Source: Holophagales bacterium (lineage in GTDB: Bacteria; Acidobacteriota; Thermoanaerobaculia; Multivoradales; Multivoraceae). From it: a DNA stretch of 64,000 nucleotides. A model generated the notes under the pieces. That model did no database searches. It was not told where the DNA came from and saw nothing but the letters and a program-made list of their open reading frames with translations. The stretch spans positions 546,847 to 610,846 of the forward strand of contig VXVC01000012.1 in the NCBI GenBank assembly GCA_009836625.1. The letters run 5' to 3'. Shown here piece by piece: positions 17,416 through 28,100 of this stretch. A program made the position numbers and the translations under genes. Numbering within the stretch: the first letter of the stretch is position 1; every line of letters starts with the position of its first letter.

Positions 17416-19308
17416 TCAATCTGCGTGGCGGCGGCTGCGGGCTTCTCTCCGCTGTTGCTGGCGGCTCTCGATGTTGGCGATCGAGTCGTCCGGGACGGCC
17501 TCGATCAGGCGGCGTGTGTACTCCTCGCTGGGTGTCATGTAGATCGCCTCGGACGGTCCCTGTTCCACGATCTTGCCGTCGAGCATCACCGCCATCATGT
17601 CGGACATGAACTTGACCACCGACAGGTCGTGGCTGATGAAGATGTAGGTCAGGCCGCGCTCTTCCTGCAGGTCCTTGAGCAGGTTCAGCACCTGCGCTTG
17701 CACCGACACGTCGAGCGCCGACACGGATTCGTCGCAGATGATCAGCTTCGGCTGGACCGCCAGCGCGCGGGCCACCGATATCCGCTGTCGCTGGCCGCCG
17801 GAGAACTCGTGGGGGTACCGGCGGAGATGGCCGGCCTCCATGCCGACCTCTTCGAGCAGTCGGGCGGCCCGGTCGCGACGGTCGCTCCGGCTGTCGCCGA
17901 TCTTGTGGATCGCCATGGCTTCGCTGAGCATGGCCTCGACGGTCATGCGCGGGTTCAGCGAAGAGTAAGGGTCCTGGAGGATGATCTGCATCTTCCCGCG
18001 CAGGGACCTGAGGCGGCTCGCCGGGATCGTGGTCACGTCCTGGTCCTCGAACCGGACCGTTCCACCGGTGATGTCGATCAGTCGCAGTAGTGCCAGACCG
18101 GTGGTCGTCTTGCCGCAGCCGGATTCTCCTACCAGTCCCAGCGTCTGACCGGGGTAGACGTCGAAGGAGATGCCGTCAACGGCCTTGACGTCGCCGACCT
18201 GCCGGCGCAGGAAGCCGCTCTTGATGGGGTAGTAGACCTTCAGGTCGCGAACCTGAAGCAGGGGTTCGGTGCCGCCCGCGACCCGGTCGCCGGGTCCGGG
18301 GTTCTCGGCGTAGCCCAGGTCCTCGAGCGCACTCTGCGGGTGAAGCAGCCGCCCGCGCCCACGCCCGACGAGTTCGTCGAGGGACTCCGGCGTCAGTTCG
18401 CGCTCGGTGATCCGGATCTCGCCTCCGTCGCCCTCGTCGTCCACGTCCATGAAGTCGGCGACCGTGGGCAGACGGCGGAAGTCGCGGTCGAGGTGCGGCC
18501 GGCAGGCGAGCAAGCCCTTGGTGTAAGGGTGCTGGGGGTTGCTGAACACGTCGGTCACCGAGCCGCGCTCGACGATCCGGCCCCGGAACATGACCGCGAT
18601 CCGGTCGGCGATCTCGGCGATCACGCCCAGGTCGTGGCTGATGAACAGGATGGACATGCCGCGCTCGTCGCGCAGGCGGCGGATCAGGTCGAGGATCTGC
18701 GCCTGGATCGTGACGTCCAGGGCCGTCGACGGCTCGTCGGCGATCAGCAGCTTCGGGTTGCACGACAGCGCCATAGCGATCATCACGCGCTGCTTCTGGC
18801 CGCCCGACATCTCGTGGGGATAGGTGTCGATCCGGCGCTCGGGCTCCGGGATGCCGACCTCTTCGAACAGTTCGATCGTTCGCTGGCGGGCCTGTTTGCG
18901 GTTCATGCCGAGATGGACGCGAAGCGCCTCGCCCACCTGGTCGCCGACCCGGAACACCGGGTTCAGCGACGTGCCGGGCTCCTGGAAGATCATCCCGATG
19001 TCCTTGCCGCGCAGGTCCCGCATCTCACGGTTGGGCAGATGGACCAGATCGCGGCCGAACCAGGCGATCTCGCCGGTCTCGATGTTCGCGGTGCTCTCCA
19101 GCAGCCGCATCACCGACAGCGAGGTCACCGACTTGCCCGACCCGGACTCGCCGACGAGACCGAGCGTCTCGCCCTCTTCGATGGTCAGGTTGATGTCGTC
19201 GACCGCGCGGACCGTCTCGTGTTTGCCGTGGAACCAGGTGCGGAGCTCCCGTATCTGGAGCAGCGGCGGCGCCGCGGCCGGCGACGAGGACACACCGGTT
19301 TCGGTCAT
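17416..19308 (-). CDS. Fused dipeptide/oligopeptide-type ABC ATPase (DppD-DppF in one chain)
   Basis: A 630-residue protein with two complete nucleotide-binding domains of the Opp/Dpp type. NBD1 (about 12-270) has GESGSGKS, the signature SGGQKQR and LLIADEPSTALD. NBD2 (about 340-600) has GESGCGKTTT, SGGQRQR and LIICDESVSALD. Each is followed by the C-terminal extension typical of peptide importers (NPQHPYTKGLLAC, TPSEEYTRRLIEAVP). Both sites look ATPase-competent. No permease or peptide-binding protein is encoded nearby, so it must work with components elsewhere. Confidence 0.93.
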   Translation of the reverse strand: MTETGVSSSPAAAPPLLQIRELRTWFHGKHETVRAVDDINLTIEEGETLGLVGESGSGKSVTSLSVMRLLESTANIETGEIAWFGRDLVHLPNREMRDLRGKDIGMIFQEPGTSLNPVFRVGDQVGEALRVHLGMNRKQARQRTIELFEEVGIPEPERRIDTYPHEMSGGQKQRVMIAMALSCNPKLLIADEPSTALDVTIQAQILDLIRRLRDERGMSILFISHDLGVIAEIADRIAVMFRGRIVERGSVTDVFSNPQHPYTKGLLACRPHLDRDFRRLPTVADFMDVDDEGDGGEIRITERELTPESLDELVGRGRGRLLHPQSALEDLGYAENPGPGDRVAGGTEPLLQVRDLKVYYPIKSGFLRRQVGDVKAVDGISFDVYPGQTLGLVGESGCGKTTTGLALLRLIDITGGTVRFEDQDVTTIPASRLRSLRGKMQIILQDPYSSLNPRMTVEAMLSEAMAIHKIGDSRSDRRDRAARLLEEVGMEAGHLRRYPHEFSGGQRQRISVARALAVQPKLIICDESVSALDVSVQAQVLNLLKDLQEERGLTYIFISHDLSVVKFMSDMMAVMLDGKIVEQGPSEAIYMTPSEEYTRRLIEAVPDDSIANIESRQQQRREARSRRHAD

Positions 19309-19358
19309 CGGCGTGACTCTATCCGGCCCCTCCGGTTGCGTGTCACAATCCGCGGATC

Positions 19359-20330
19359 GTGAAGCGTTTACTCGTGGGAACGGTGGCGGCGATCGGTCTG
19401 GCCGCGCTCGGCGCCTGCGCCGGCGGCATGGACGGGAGCGAAAGCGGCGGCGTCGCGCGGGGAACGATCGGTTTCTCGGCCATGACGCTCAAGAACCCGT
19501 TCTTCAAGATCATCGCCGACAGCCTGACCGCGGAGGCGGAGCGCCACGGCTTCGACGTCGTCGTCACCGATGCCGAACGCGACGTGAACCGGCAGTCGCA
19601 GCAGGTAGACAACTTCCTGGCTTCCGGCGTCGTCGCGATCGTGCTGAACCCGGTGGACCGGATCGCCATCGGTCCCGCGGTGCGGAGGGCGAACGAAGCC
19701 GGAGTGCCGGTCTTCACGTCCGATCTCCAGGCCGTCGCCGAGGGCGTCGAGATCGCCGGTCATGTCGGCACCGACAACTACCAGGGCGGGCTGCTGGCCG
19801 GCGAGGCGATGATCGAGGCGCTCGGCGAGGCCGGCGGCGAGGTGCTCGTGCTGCACTTCAAGCAGGCCAACTCCTGCGTCCTGCGGGTGGACGGCTTCCG
19901 CCACGCGATCGGGGAGTACAACCGGGACCGGACCGAGGGCCGGATCGAGATCGTGGCCGAACTCGAGGGCGGCGGCCTGCGCGACGAGGGCTACCGGGCG
20001 ATGGCGGATGGCATCCAGGCCTATCCGGACCTCGCCGGCGTGTTCGCGATCAACGATCCCTCGGCACTGGGCGCGCGCACCGCGCTCGAGCAGGCTGGAC
20101 GCGCGGACCAGGTCAGGATCGTCGGCTTCGACGGCGAGATCGCGGGTCGGGAGGCGATCCGGGACGGAAAGATCTACGCCGATCCGATTCAGTACCCGGA
20201 CCGGATGGGAGTCATGACGGTGCAGAACATCGTGAGTTACCTCGACGGCGAGGACTTCGAGCGCGTCCACCTGATCCCGACAGAGCTCTACCGGCAGGCC
20301 GACGCCGAGCAGGACCCGACACTCGACTAG
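19359..20330 (+). CDS. Ribose/LacI-type sugar ABC transporter binding lipoprotein
   Basis: 323 residues, GTG start. A lipoprotein signal ends at Cys20 (LGACAGG), so the mature protein is lipid-anchored in the periplasm. The rest is a type I periplasmic binding fold of the RbsB family: GTIGFSAMTLKNPFFKIIADSL, VTDAERDVNRQSQQVDNFLASGV, VGTDNYQGGLLAGEAM, FAINDPSALGARTALEQAG and VGFDGEIAGREAI. The likely ligand is a monosaccharide or cyclitol; the exact one is unknown. It is first in an operon, 23 bp before the ATPase gene and followed by the permease. Confidence 0.93.
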   Translation: MKRLLVGTVAAIGLAALGACAGGMDGSESGGVARGTIGFSAMTLKNPFFKIIADSLTAEAERHGFDVVVTDAERDVNRQSQQVDNFLASGVVAIVLNPVDRIAIGPAVRRANEAGVPVFTSDLQAVAEGVEIAGHVGTDNYQGGLLAGEAMIEALGEAGGEVLVLHFKQANSCVLRVDGFRHAIGEYNRDRTEGRIEIVAELEGGGLRDEGYRAMADGIQAYPDLAGVFAINDPSALGARTALEQAGRADQVRIVGFDGEIAGREAIRDGKIYADPIQYPDRMGVMTVQNIVSYLDGEDFERVHLIPTELYRQADAEQDPTLD

Positions 20331-20353
20331 GGCTTCGGCCTGCCGGCAGCCAC

Positions 20354-21884
<1,531 letters not shown>

Positions 21885-21892
<8 letters not shown>

Positions 21893-23285
21893 AGACGTCG
21901 GTGAATCCGCCGCCGGTCGCTGGCGCCGCAGGTTGCTCGACCTCCTGGGCCGGAACCTCTCGGTCGTCGTCCTGGCCCTCCTCTGCCTGATCTCGAGCGC
22001 GGCGACCTGGCGCGAGCAGAACCCGATCACGAGTCGTTCGGGCGGCGCGGTCGCCCGGCAGGTGCTGGAGGCGTGCCCGGCGCCGTGCTCGGTGCTCGTC
22101 GTGGCGCGGGACACGGAGGCCGACATGGTGTTCGCGCGGGCGATCGAGGAGGGCCTCGAGGGTTCCCGAGTCCGGATCGCCGGTCGCGTGTTCGGCCAGC
22201 CGCGCGAAGTGCGGCTCGAACTGGAGCGGCTGGCCGGGACCGGCGCTTCCCTCGATGCGATCGCCACCCACCGGATCGCCTCCGAGTGGGGACCGGTGCG
22301 AACCGCGGGTGTGCCGGTGTTCTCTCCGGGGAGCTACCACTGGCCGACGTTCCTGACGGCCCGCAACCTGCTCAACGTGGTGAACCAGAACGCCGACATC
22401 GCGATCATCGCGCTCGGCATGACCTTGGTCATCCTGACCGCGGGCATCGACCTCTCGGTCGGCAGCCTGCTGGCGCTGGCGGGCGTGATCGCGGCAGTGA
22501 CGGCGCAGGAGTGGTTCGGGGGCGCCGCAGCCTCGCCGGCGGGACTTCTGGCGGCAATGCTCCTGGGTGTCGTGGCCGCGGCGCTGGGCGGTCTGCTCAG
22601 CGGGACCATGGTCACCGCGTTCCGGGTACCGCCGTTCGTGGCCACCCTTGGGCTGATGATGCTCGCCCGCGGCCTGGCCCTGATCCTCGCTGTCGGCCAT
22701 CAGCGGCGCCTGGTGGGCGGCGGTGCCGAAGGGACGCCGGAGGCGGTGCGGGTCGATGCGTCAGTCTTCGCCTGGCTCGGTAACGGCGCCGTGCTCGGGG
22801 TGCCGAATCCCATCGTGCTCATGCTCGTCCTCTTCGTTGCCGCCCACCTGCTGATGACGCGGACCATGTTCGGACGCTACGTCTACGCCGTCGGCGGCAA
22901 CGTCGAGGCGGCGCGCTTGTCGGGCGTGCCGGTGACCGCGGTGCTGCTCGCCGTCTACTGCCTGTGCGGAGCGTTCGCCGGCCTGGCGGGGATCGTCGAC
23001 GCCTCGCGCTTCGAGGGCGGACGACCCAACGCGGGAGAGCTCTACGAATTGCAGGTGATCGCCGCCGTCGTGGTCGGCGGCGCAAGCCTCGCGGGCGGCC
23101 GCGGCCGGGTCGCGGGGACGCTGATCGGTGCGATGATCATCGCCGTCATCCAGAACGGCCTGAACATCGCGGGGGTCGCGTCCTACGAGCAGAAGGTCGT
23201 GTTCGGGGCTCTGATCCTCGCCGCGGTGCTGCTCGACCGGCTTCAGCCGAAGATCGCCTCCAGGCGGGCGCGCATGACCCGGTGA
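21885..23285 (+). CDS. Ribose-type sugar ABC transporter permease with a large periplasmic insertion
   Basis: 466 residues versus about 320 for RbsC. The TTG at 21885 overlaps the end of the ATPase gene by 8 bp and has GGAGG 9 nt upstream. TM1 is at about 26-41. It is followed by an extra segment of about 105 residues (45-150) with beta-alpha-beta-like sequence (CSVLVVARDTEADMVFARAI ... GASLDAIATHRIASEWG). From FLTARNLLNVV (about 156) on it is a normal BPD_transp_2 permease: ALGMTLVILTAGIDLSVGS, FGRYVYAVGGNVEAARLSGV and VVGGASLAGGRGRVAGT. Its 3' end overlaps the convergent aroE-like gene by 43 bp. Confidence 0.92.
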
Positions 23286-24109
23286 TTGACCTCGACTCCG
23301 GTCCAGTAGCGGATCCCGCTCACTCCCTGGTTGACCAGCATGCCGAGCCCGTCGAGCACGGTACAGCCGCGAGCTGCAGCCGCCTCGATGAGGCGGGTCC
23401 TGGGGGGGTTCGGAATCACGTCGGCGACTACTGTCGAGGGTCGGAGAGAGTCGAGGTCGAGCGGCAGCTCGGCGTCGACGTCCGGGAACAGGCCGATGGA
23501 GGTGGCGTTGATCGCCACGTCAACCGGCTCCGGCAGCCGGTAGACGCCGCGCCAGTGCTCGAACCGGGCCCGGGTCCCCGTGTGGGTGCCGATGTGCTGT
23601 ACCAGTTCTTGGCCCCGTTCGCGCGTGCGGTTGATGACGGTGATCTTGGCTGCTCCGGCCAGGGCCAGTTCGACCGCGATCGCCCGAGCGGCGCCGCCGG
23701 CGCCGAAGATCACGACTCGCTTGCCGGCCGCCGGCGTCACTTCCTCGAGTGAACGGAGGAAGCCCTTGCCGTCCGTGTTCTCGCCGATGAATCGGCCGTC
23801 GCCGTCGCGGACGACGCAGTTCACCGCGCCGATCAGCCGGGCTGATTCGCCCAGCCCGTCGAGGTACTCGATCACCGTGACCTTGTGGGGAAGCGAACAG
23901 TTGAATCCGGCCCAGCCCATGGCGCGGGCACCGGCCACCGCCGCCGCCAGACGGTCCGCCGGCACTTCGCAGTTCACGTAGCGCCAGTGCAGGTCGTGGT
24001 GACGGAAGGCCGCTTCGACCATCTCCACGGTCGGGTTCTCGGCGGCGGGATCGGCGAAGGAACCGACGATCTGGGGCAGGAAGTCCATGGCGGTTCGGGT
24101 CGAGGGCAT
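23243..24109 (-). CDS. Shikimate dehydrogenase-like protein (AroE family)
   Basis: A 288-residue NADP-dependent dehydrogenase of the AroE family, which normally reduces 3-dehydroshikimate in aromatic amino-acid synthesis. Catalytic Lys76 sits in FNCSLPHKVTV and the Asp in GENTDGKGFL. The nucleotide-binding loop is VIFGAGGAARAI, NRT is in the NADP-selecting position, and the C-terminal motif is DGLGMLVNQG. Unlike classical AroE (GNPIxHSxSP), the substrate-binding Ser-x-Ser loop is replaced by GSFADPAAENPT, so substrate preference may differ. The ATG at 24109 has no clear Shine-Dalgarno; an ATG at 24088 is the alternative. The 3' end overlaps the permease gene tail to tail. Confidence 0.86.
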   Translation of the reverse strand: MPSTRTAMDFLPQIVGSFADPAAENPTVEMVEAAFRHHDLHWRYVNCEVPADRLAAAVAGARAMGWAGFNCSLPHKVTVIEYLDGLGESARLIGAVNCVVRDGDGRFIGENTDGKGFLRSLEEVTPAAGKRVVIFGAGGAARAIAVELALAGAAKITVINRTRERGQELVQHIGTHTGTRARFEHWRGVYRLPEPVDVAINATSIGLFPDVDAELPLDLDSLRPSTVVADVIPNPPRTRLIEAAAARGCTVLDGLGMLVNQGVSGIRYWTGVEVNHRVMRARLEAIFG

Positions 24110-24151
24110 AGTGTAGGGAGTTGCGGATCAAATCAACGAGGGAGGGCAGTT

Positions 24152-25087
24152 ATGGCCAGACGCTTCGCACTCGCGCTTCTGATCCTGACGCTAGCCGGCT
24201 GTGGCGGACGTGAGGCAGCCGATTCCGGCGCCGGCAACGTAGAGGAGGCGGCCGAAGCCGTACCGACTCACCTGGGGGACTGCATCCTGCTCGACCCGAA
24301 GGGAGATGTCCCCGAGGACGTCTACCAGCACGGCGACGTGGTACGCACCGATGCCATACCGCCCTTCACCAAGGAACTGCAGGTGTACGGCCTCAAGCTC
24401 GCCGCCCGTGACGACATCTCGGACGACTTCATGCGACTGGTCGCGAAGACGATCGCCGAGTCGTTTCCGCGGGACGCCGGCCTCGACGCCGGTCTCCAGC
24501 GCGAAGTGCTCGCGAATCACTATCGCTACAACGCCCTGATTCCGGTTCCGCTCGGCGACGACATGAGCTTCGCGGAGGAGAACGAGGAGCAGTGGGCCGA
24601 GATCGAGAAGAACAACTCGGTGTGCGACATCATCATGCAGGGCACTCCCGTAGGGCCCGAAGGCCAGGTGATGGAGGTGGTCGAGCACATCCTCCACTAC
24701 GTGACGGACATCGGCCTGCACTACACGTTTCCGGACGTCTGGGGCATCTCCGAGGACTCGGAACTCGCCCGCGCGATGGCGAAGGCCGGGGAGGAAGGCT
24801 ACTACCAGTTGGACCAGTACCTCGACTTCGAGGACGAGGAAGTCCGCTTCCGGGTCCAGATGCAGGAGTTCGCCTACTGGTTCATTTCGACGGCCTGGAA
24901 CCTCCAGGCCCCCTACGGCCCCGTGTGGGAGGAGGAATGGACGATCATCGACCAGGAGGAGCTGCGGGAGAAGCTGCCCGAGATGTACGCGGCGTACGAG
25001 GAGACGGCGGCACGTGTGATGGTCGCTCCCAGCCTGGAGACACTGCAGGAGATCGGTCCGACTCGGGCTGAGGAACGGGGAAACTGA
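24152..25087 (+). CDS. Predicted lipoprotein of unknown function
   Basis: 311 residues with a lipoprotein signal (hydrophobic stretch ending LAGC, Cys17). The mature part is acidic, with no repeats and no motif I recognise. It includes FTKELQVYGLKLAARDDISDDF, a segment VVEHILHYVTDIGLHYTFPDVWG rich in His and aromatics, and a Glu-rich C-terminus. The closely placed His and Glu residues could bind metal, but that is speculation. GGAGGG lies 6 nt before the ATG at 24152. It is divergent from the aroE-like gene and is followed by a strong terminator-like hairpin. Confidence 0.75.
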   Translation: MARRFALALLILTLAGCGGREAADSGAGNVEEAAEAVPTHLGDCILLDPKGDVPEDVYQHGDVVRTDAIPPFTKELQVYGLKLAARDDISDDFMRLVAKTIAESFPRDAGLDAGLQREVLANHYRYNALIPVPLGDDMSFAEENEEQWAEIEKNNSVCDIIMQGTPVGPEGQVMEVVEHILHYVTDIGLHYTFPDVWGISEDSELARAMAKAGEEGYYQLDQYLDFEDEEVRFRVQMQEFAYWFISTAWNLQAPYGPVWEEEWTIIDQEELREKLPEMYAAYEETAARVMVAPSLETLQEIGPTRAEERGN

Positions 25088-25093
25088 GCCTCT

Positions 25094-25122
25094 TTCCGGG
25101 CGCGCTGGAATAGCGCCCGGAA
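25094..25122 (+). terminator. Strong hairpin after the lipoprotein gene
   Basis: A perfect 10-bp inverted repeat, TTCCGGGCGC (25094-25103) with GCGCCCGGAA (25113-25122), loop GCTGGAATA, begins 7 nt after the lipoprotein stop codon. No T-run follows, but stem strength and position favour a transcription terminator for the lipoprotein gene. Confidence 0.6.
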
Positions 25123-25147
25123 TCGGCCAAGTTACACGTTGCCGGTC

Positions 25148-25173
25148 CTTTACCGCCCACAGGCGGGGTAAAG
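25148..25173 (+). promoter_or_regulatory. Leader hairpin just upstream of the carboxylase start
   Basis: CTTTACCGCC (25148-25157) pairs with GGCGGGGTAAAG (25162-25173) over 10 bp with a 2-nt bulge and loop CACA. It ends 12 nt before the carboxylase ATG, next to the likely GGCGG ribosome-binding segment. It could influence initiation or terminate upstream transcription. Function is inferred from position only. Confidence 0.4.
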
Positions 25174-25185
25174 TAGGCGGTTCGC

Positions 25186-28100
25186 ATGACGATTCTGCTC
25201 CAGAGTCAGCCGGAGCCTTCACGGGGCGATGTCGACCCGCTGTTCCGCGAGGCGGAACAGAGGGCTCGGGCGTTCTCCCTGTTTCCGGAGGCGGGTGACA
25301 GGCAGGTCGGCGAAGCTGCCGGGCGCATCTCGGGACTGATCTCCGAGCGGCGAATCCGCCAGAAGCTCAAGCGACTCGCCAGGCTGGAGGTCGACGAGTA
25401 CATTCGCCGGACAGTGGCCCCGGCCGAGGATCCCGGTCGCGTCGGCACCGGCGCCGTGCTGGCCGCGACGAGCTGGGAGCTGGTTGAGGAGAGAAACCAT
25501 GGCCCGCTCTACGCCGCCGTGTTCGAGACCGGGATCGAGGGCCACAGACGGCGGTTCGGCGTGCTGGCACAGGAACGCTCCGTGCAGAACGGCGTGTGGA
25601 TGCCGGAACACCACGAGCTCGCGGTCGAAGTGATCCGTTCCTTCGCCCGCCGGGCTCTGCCCGTGGTTGCCTTCATGGACACGCCCGGGGCGGATGCCGG
25701 CGAGGAGGCGAACCGCGGCAATCAGGCTCACGCGATCTCGCGGCTGATCGCCGAGATGGCACAGCTTCACGTGCCGACGGTCGGCGTCGTGCTCGGCAAC
25801 GGCTACTCCGGCGGCGCGATTCCACTCGCCACGACGAATGTCCTGCTGTCGGTGCGCGACGGCGTGTTCAACACGATCCAGCCGCGCGGACTGGCGAACA
25901 TCGTGCGCCGCTACGACCTGTCCTGGGAAGAGTGCGCGAAGGCGGTCGGCGTCTCGGCATACGAACTCTACGAGCAGGGCTATCTCGACGGCGTGATCGA
26001 CTTCGTTCCCGCCGAGGGGGGTGACCGGCTGGCCTGTTTCGAGGCCGCCGTCACGACGTCGATCGCTCTCGTGGAGCAGCGGGCGAAGCTGTTCGTGCGC
26101 GACGAACCGGCCGTGTTCGAGCACTATCGCCGCAACACGCGACGGTACGTCGACCCCTCCCGCAGCCTCACCGTGCTCGAGGAGTTCGCCGGCCTGTCGC
26201 GTCTGCACAGCCCGGCGGAGCAGGCGAACGTGTTCGGCGTCGCGTTCCGGTACCTGCGCTATCTGGGACTGCGACGCCGCCTGAGCTCGACGACGGTGTC
26301 GGGCTACGGCCGCCTGGCCGCGGCCGAGGTGCCGGCCGGAGCCGCCAGGGCGCGACGCGAGCGGCAGCGGCGCCTCTCGTTCGAGCGTTGGCTCGACAAC
26401 CCGTTGGCGGTTCGCTACGACGACGTCCTGAGCCGGACCTACAAGCGCTACGCGGCCGCGCGTGACTCGCTGCACGAAGGACGGGGCCGGCTCGCGTCCT
26501 TCCTGCTCGGCAGCCGCGAGTACCACTTCAACCGCGCCCGGGCCGAACTGCTGCTGGAGTACGGCTTCCATCTGTACAACCAGTGGAAGGACGGGGCGGA
26601 GGACAACTTCGGGCGGCTGCTCACCGTCATGCGGGCGGTCGAGGAGGAAGGGGTGGAGGGACGGAACTCGACCTCCGAAACGGTTGGAGTTTCCCAGGCC
26701 GCCGACCTCACGGTGCTCGATGTGATCCTCCAACCGCAGCTCCTGCGGCTGTTCCGGCGCGAGTGCGAGAACTTCATCTGCTTCGACCGGCTGTACGACC
26801 ACATCTTCCAGCACCTGCGCCAGATCGCCAGCGAGGCTCGTGAAGAAAACGTGATCGCGCGCGAGTCCGTCCACCTCCTCCTGCGCCACTCGCTGAACGC
26901 GGCGATGGGGGAGCTGACGGCGGGGCTCGAGGGTGACTCGGCAGAGGAGGCCGAGGCCCGTCTGCGCAGGCAGTTCCGCTCCTGGTTGCGCCACTTCTCC
27001 CGGCATCCGCGGCGCGGTCGGCTGCTCAAGGCGGTGGCCGAGTGGAAGCGGCTCCAGATGCCGCGCATCTCCGAGCCGCTCTTCGGGCTGGTGACGTTCC
27101 TGTTCGAACGCCTGCTGCCGAACTTCTACGAGGACGAGCAGGGGATCCGCGGCTACGACGGTCGCATCTCACCGCGCAACATCGGAATCAAGGACTTCTG
27201 GAACCGTCTCGACGCGGCCTACCGCGACCTGCTGCTCGAGGACGTGCTGGCCGAGCAGAAGCGGAACACGCCGCGCCGGCCTCAGGCGATCCTCGACCGC
27301 TTCTTCTACGACGTCCAGGAAATCGAAGCGGACCGTATGACGGCAGATCCGGTGAGCTTCCCGGGACTTCGGGTATCGATCGAGCGGGCGCTCGAACAGG
27401 GAGTCACGCCTTGCGGGACGGTGGCGGCTCTGGCCCGGATCCGGACCGGCGCCCTGGCCGACGGAGAAGACGGTGGCGGCGCGGGGAACCGGGTGGGCGT
27501 CCTGGTTTCGAACCTCGCGTTCCAGGCCGGTTCATTCGACATGGCGAGTTCCGAGAAGTTCTGCAAGCTCCTGCTCCGCTGCGCGGAGGAACGCCTGCCG
27601 GTCGTCTGTTTCATCTCCTCGGGCGGCATGCTGACCAAGGAAGGCGCCGGCGCTCTGTTCTCGATGTCGATTGTCAACGACCGGATCACCCGCTTCGTCC
27701 GGGACAACGACCTGCCCGTGATCTGCTTCGGCTACGGCGACTGCACGGGCGGCGCCCAGGCCAGCCTGGTCACCCATCCCCTGGTCCAGACCTATTACTT
27801 CTCGGGCACGAACATGCCGTTCGCCGGGCAGATCGTCGTTCCCTCCCACCTGCCGATGGCTTCGACCCTCTCGAACTACCTGAGCGAGGTCGAGGGTTCG
27901 ATGCACGGACTCGTCGAGCATCCCTTCGGTGAGGAACTCGATGAGCAGCTACGCCAGGTCGATTCGCAGATTCCGGTCCCCGAGGACACCGTCGGCGCCG
28001 TTCTGCGTCGGCTGCTCCAGGAGGAACGACGCGTCGAGTTCCTGACGGCCCGCCGGCGGCGGCAGGAAGAGGCGGAGGTCCACGAGCCCGCGCCTCCAGT

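Noticed and set aside
18824..20353. A 1022-residue protein ending in the RbsA-like ATPase
   Set aside because: The N-terminal half overlaps the fused ABC ATPase and the binding-protein gene, has no homology-like character and is rich in Arg/Gly, as non-coding GC-rich frames are.
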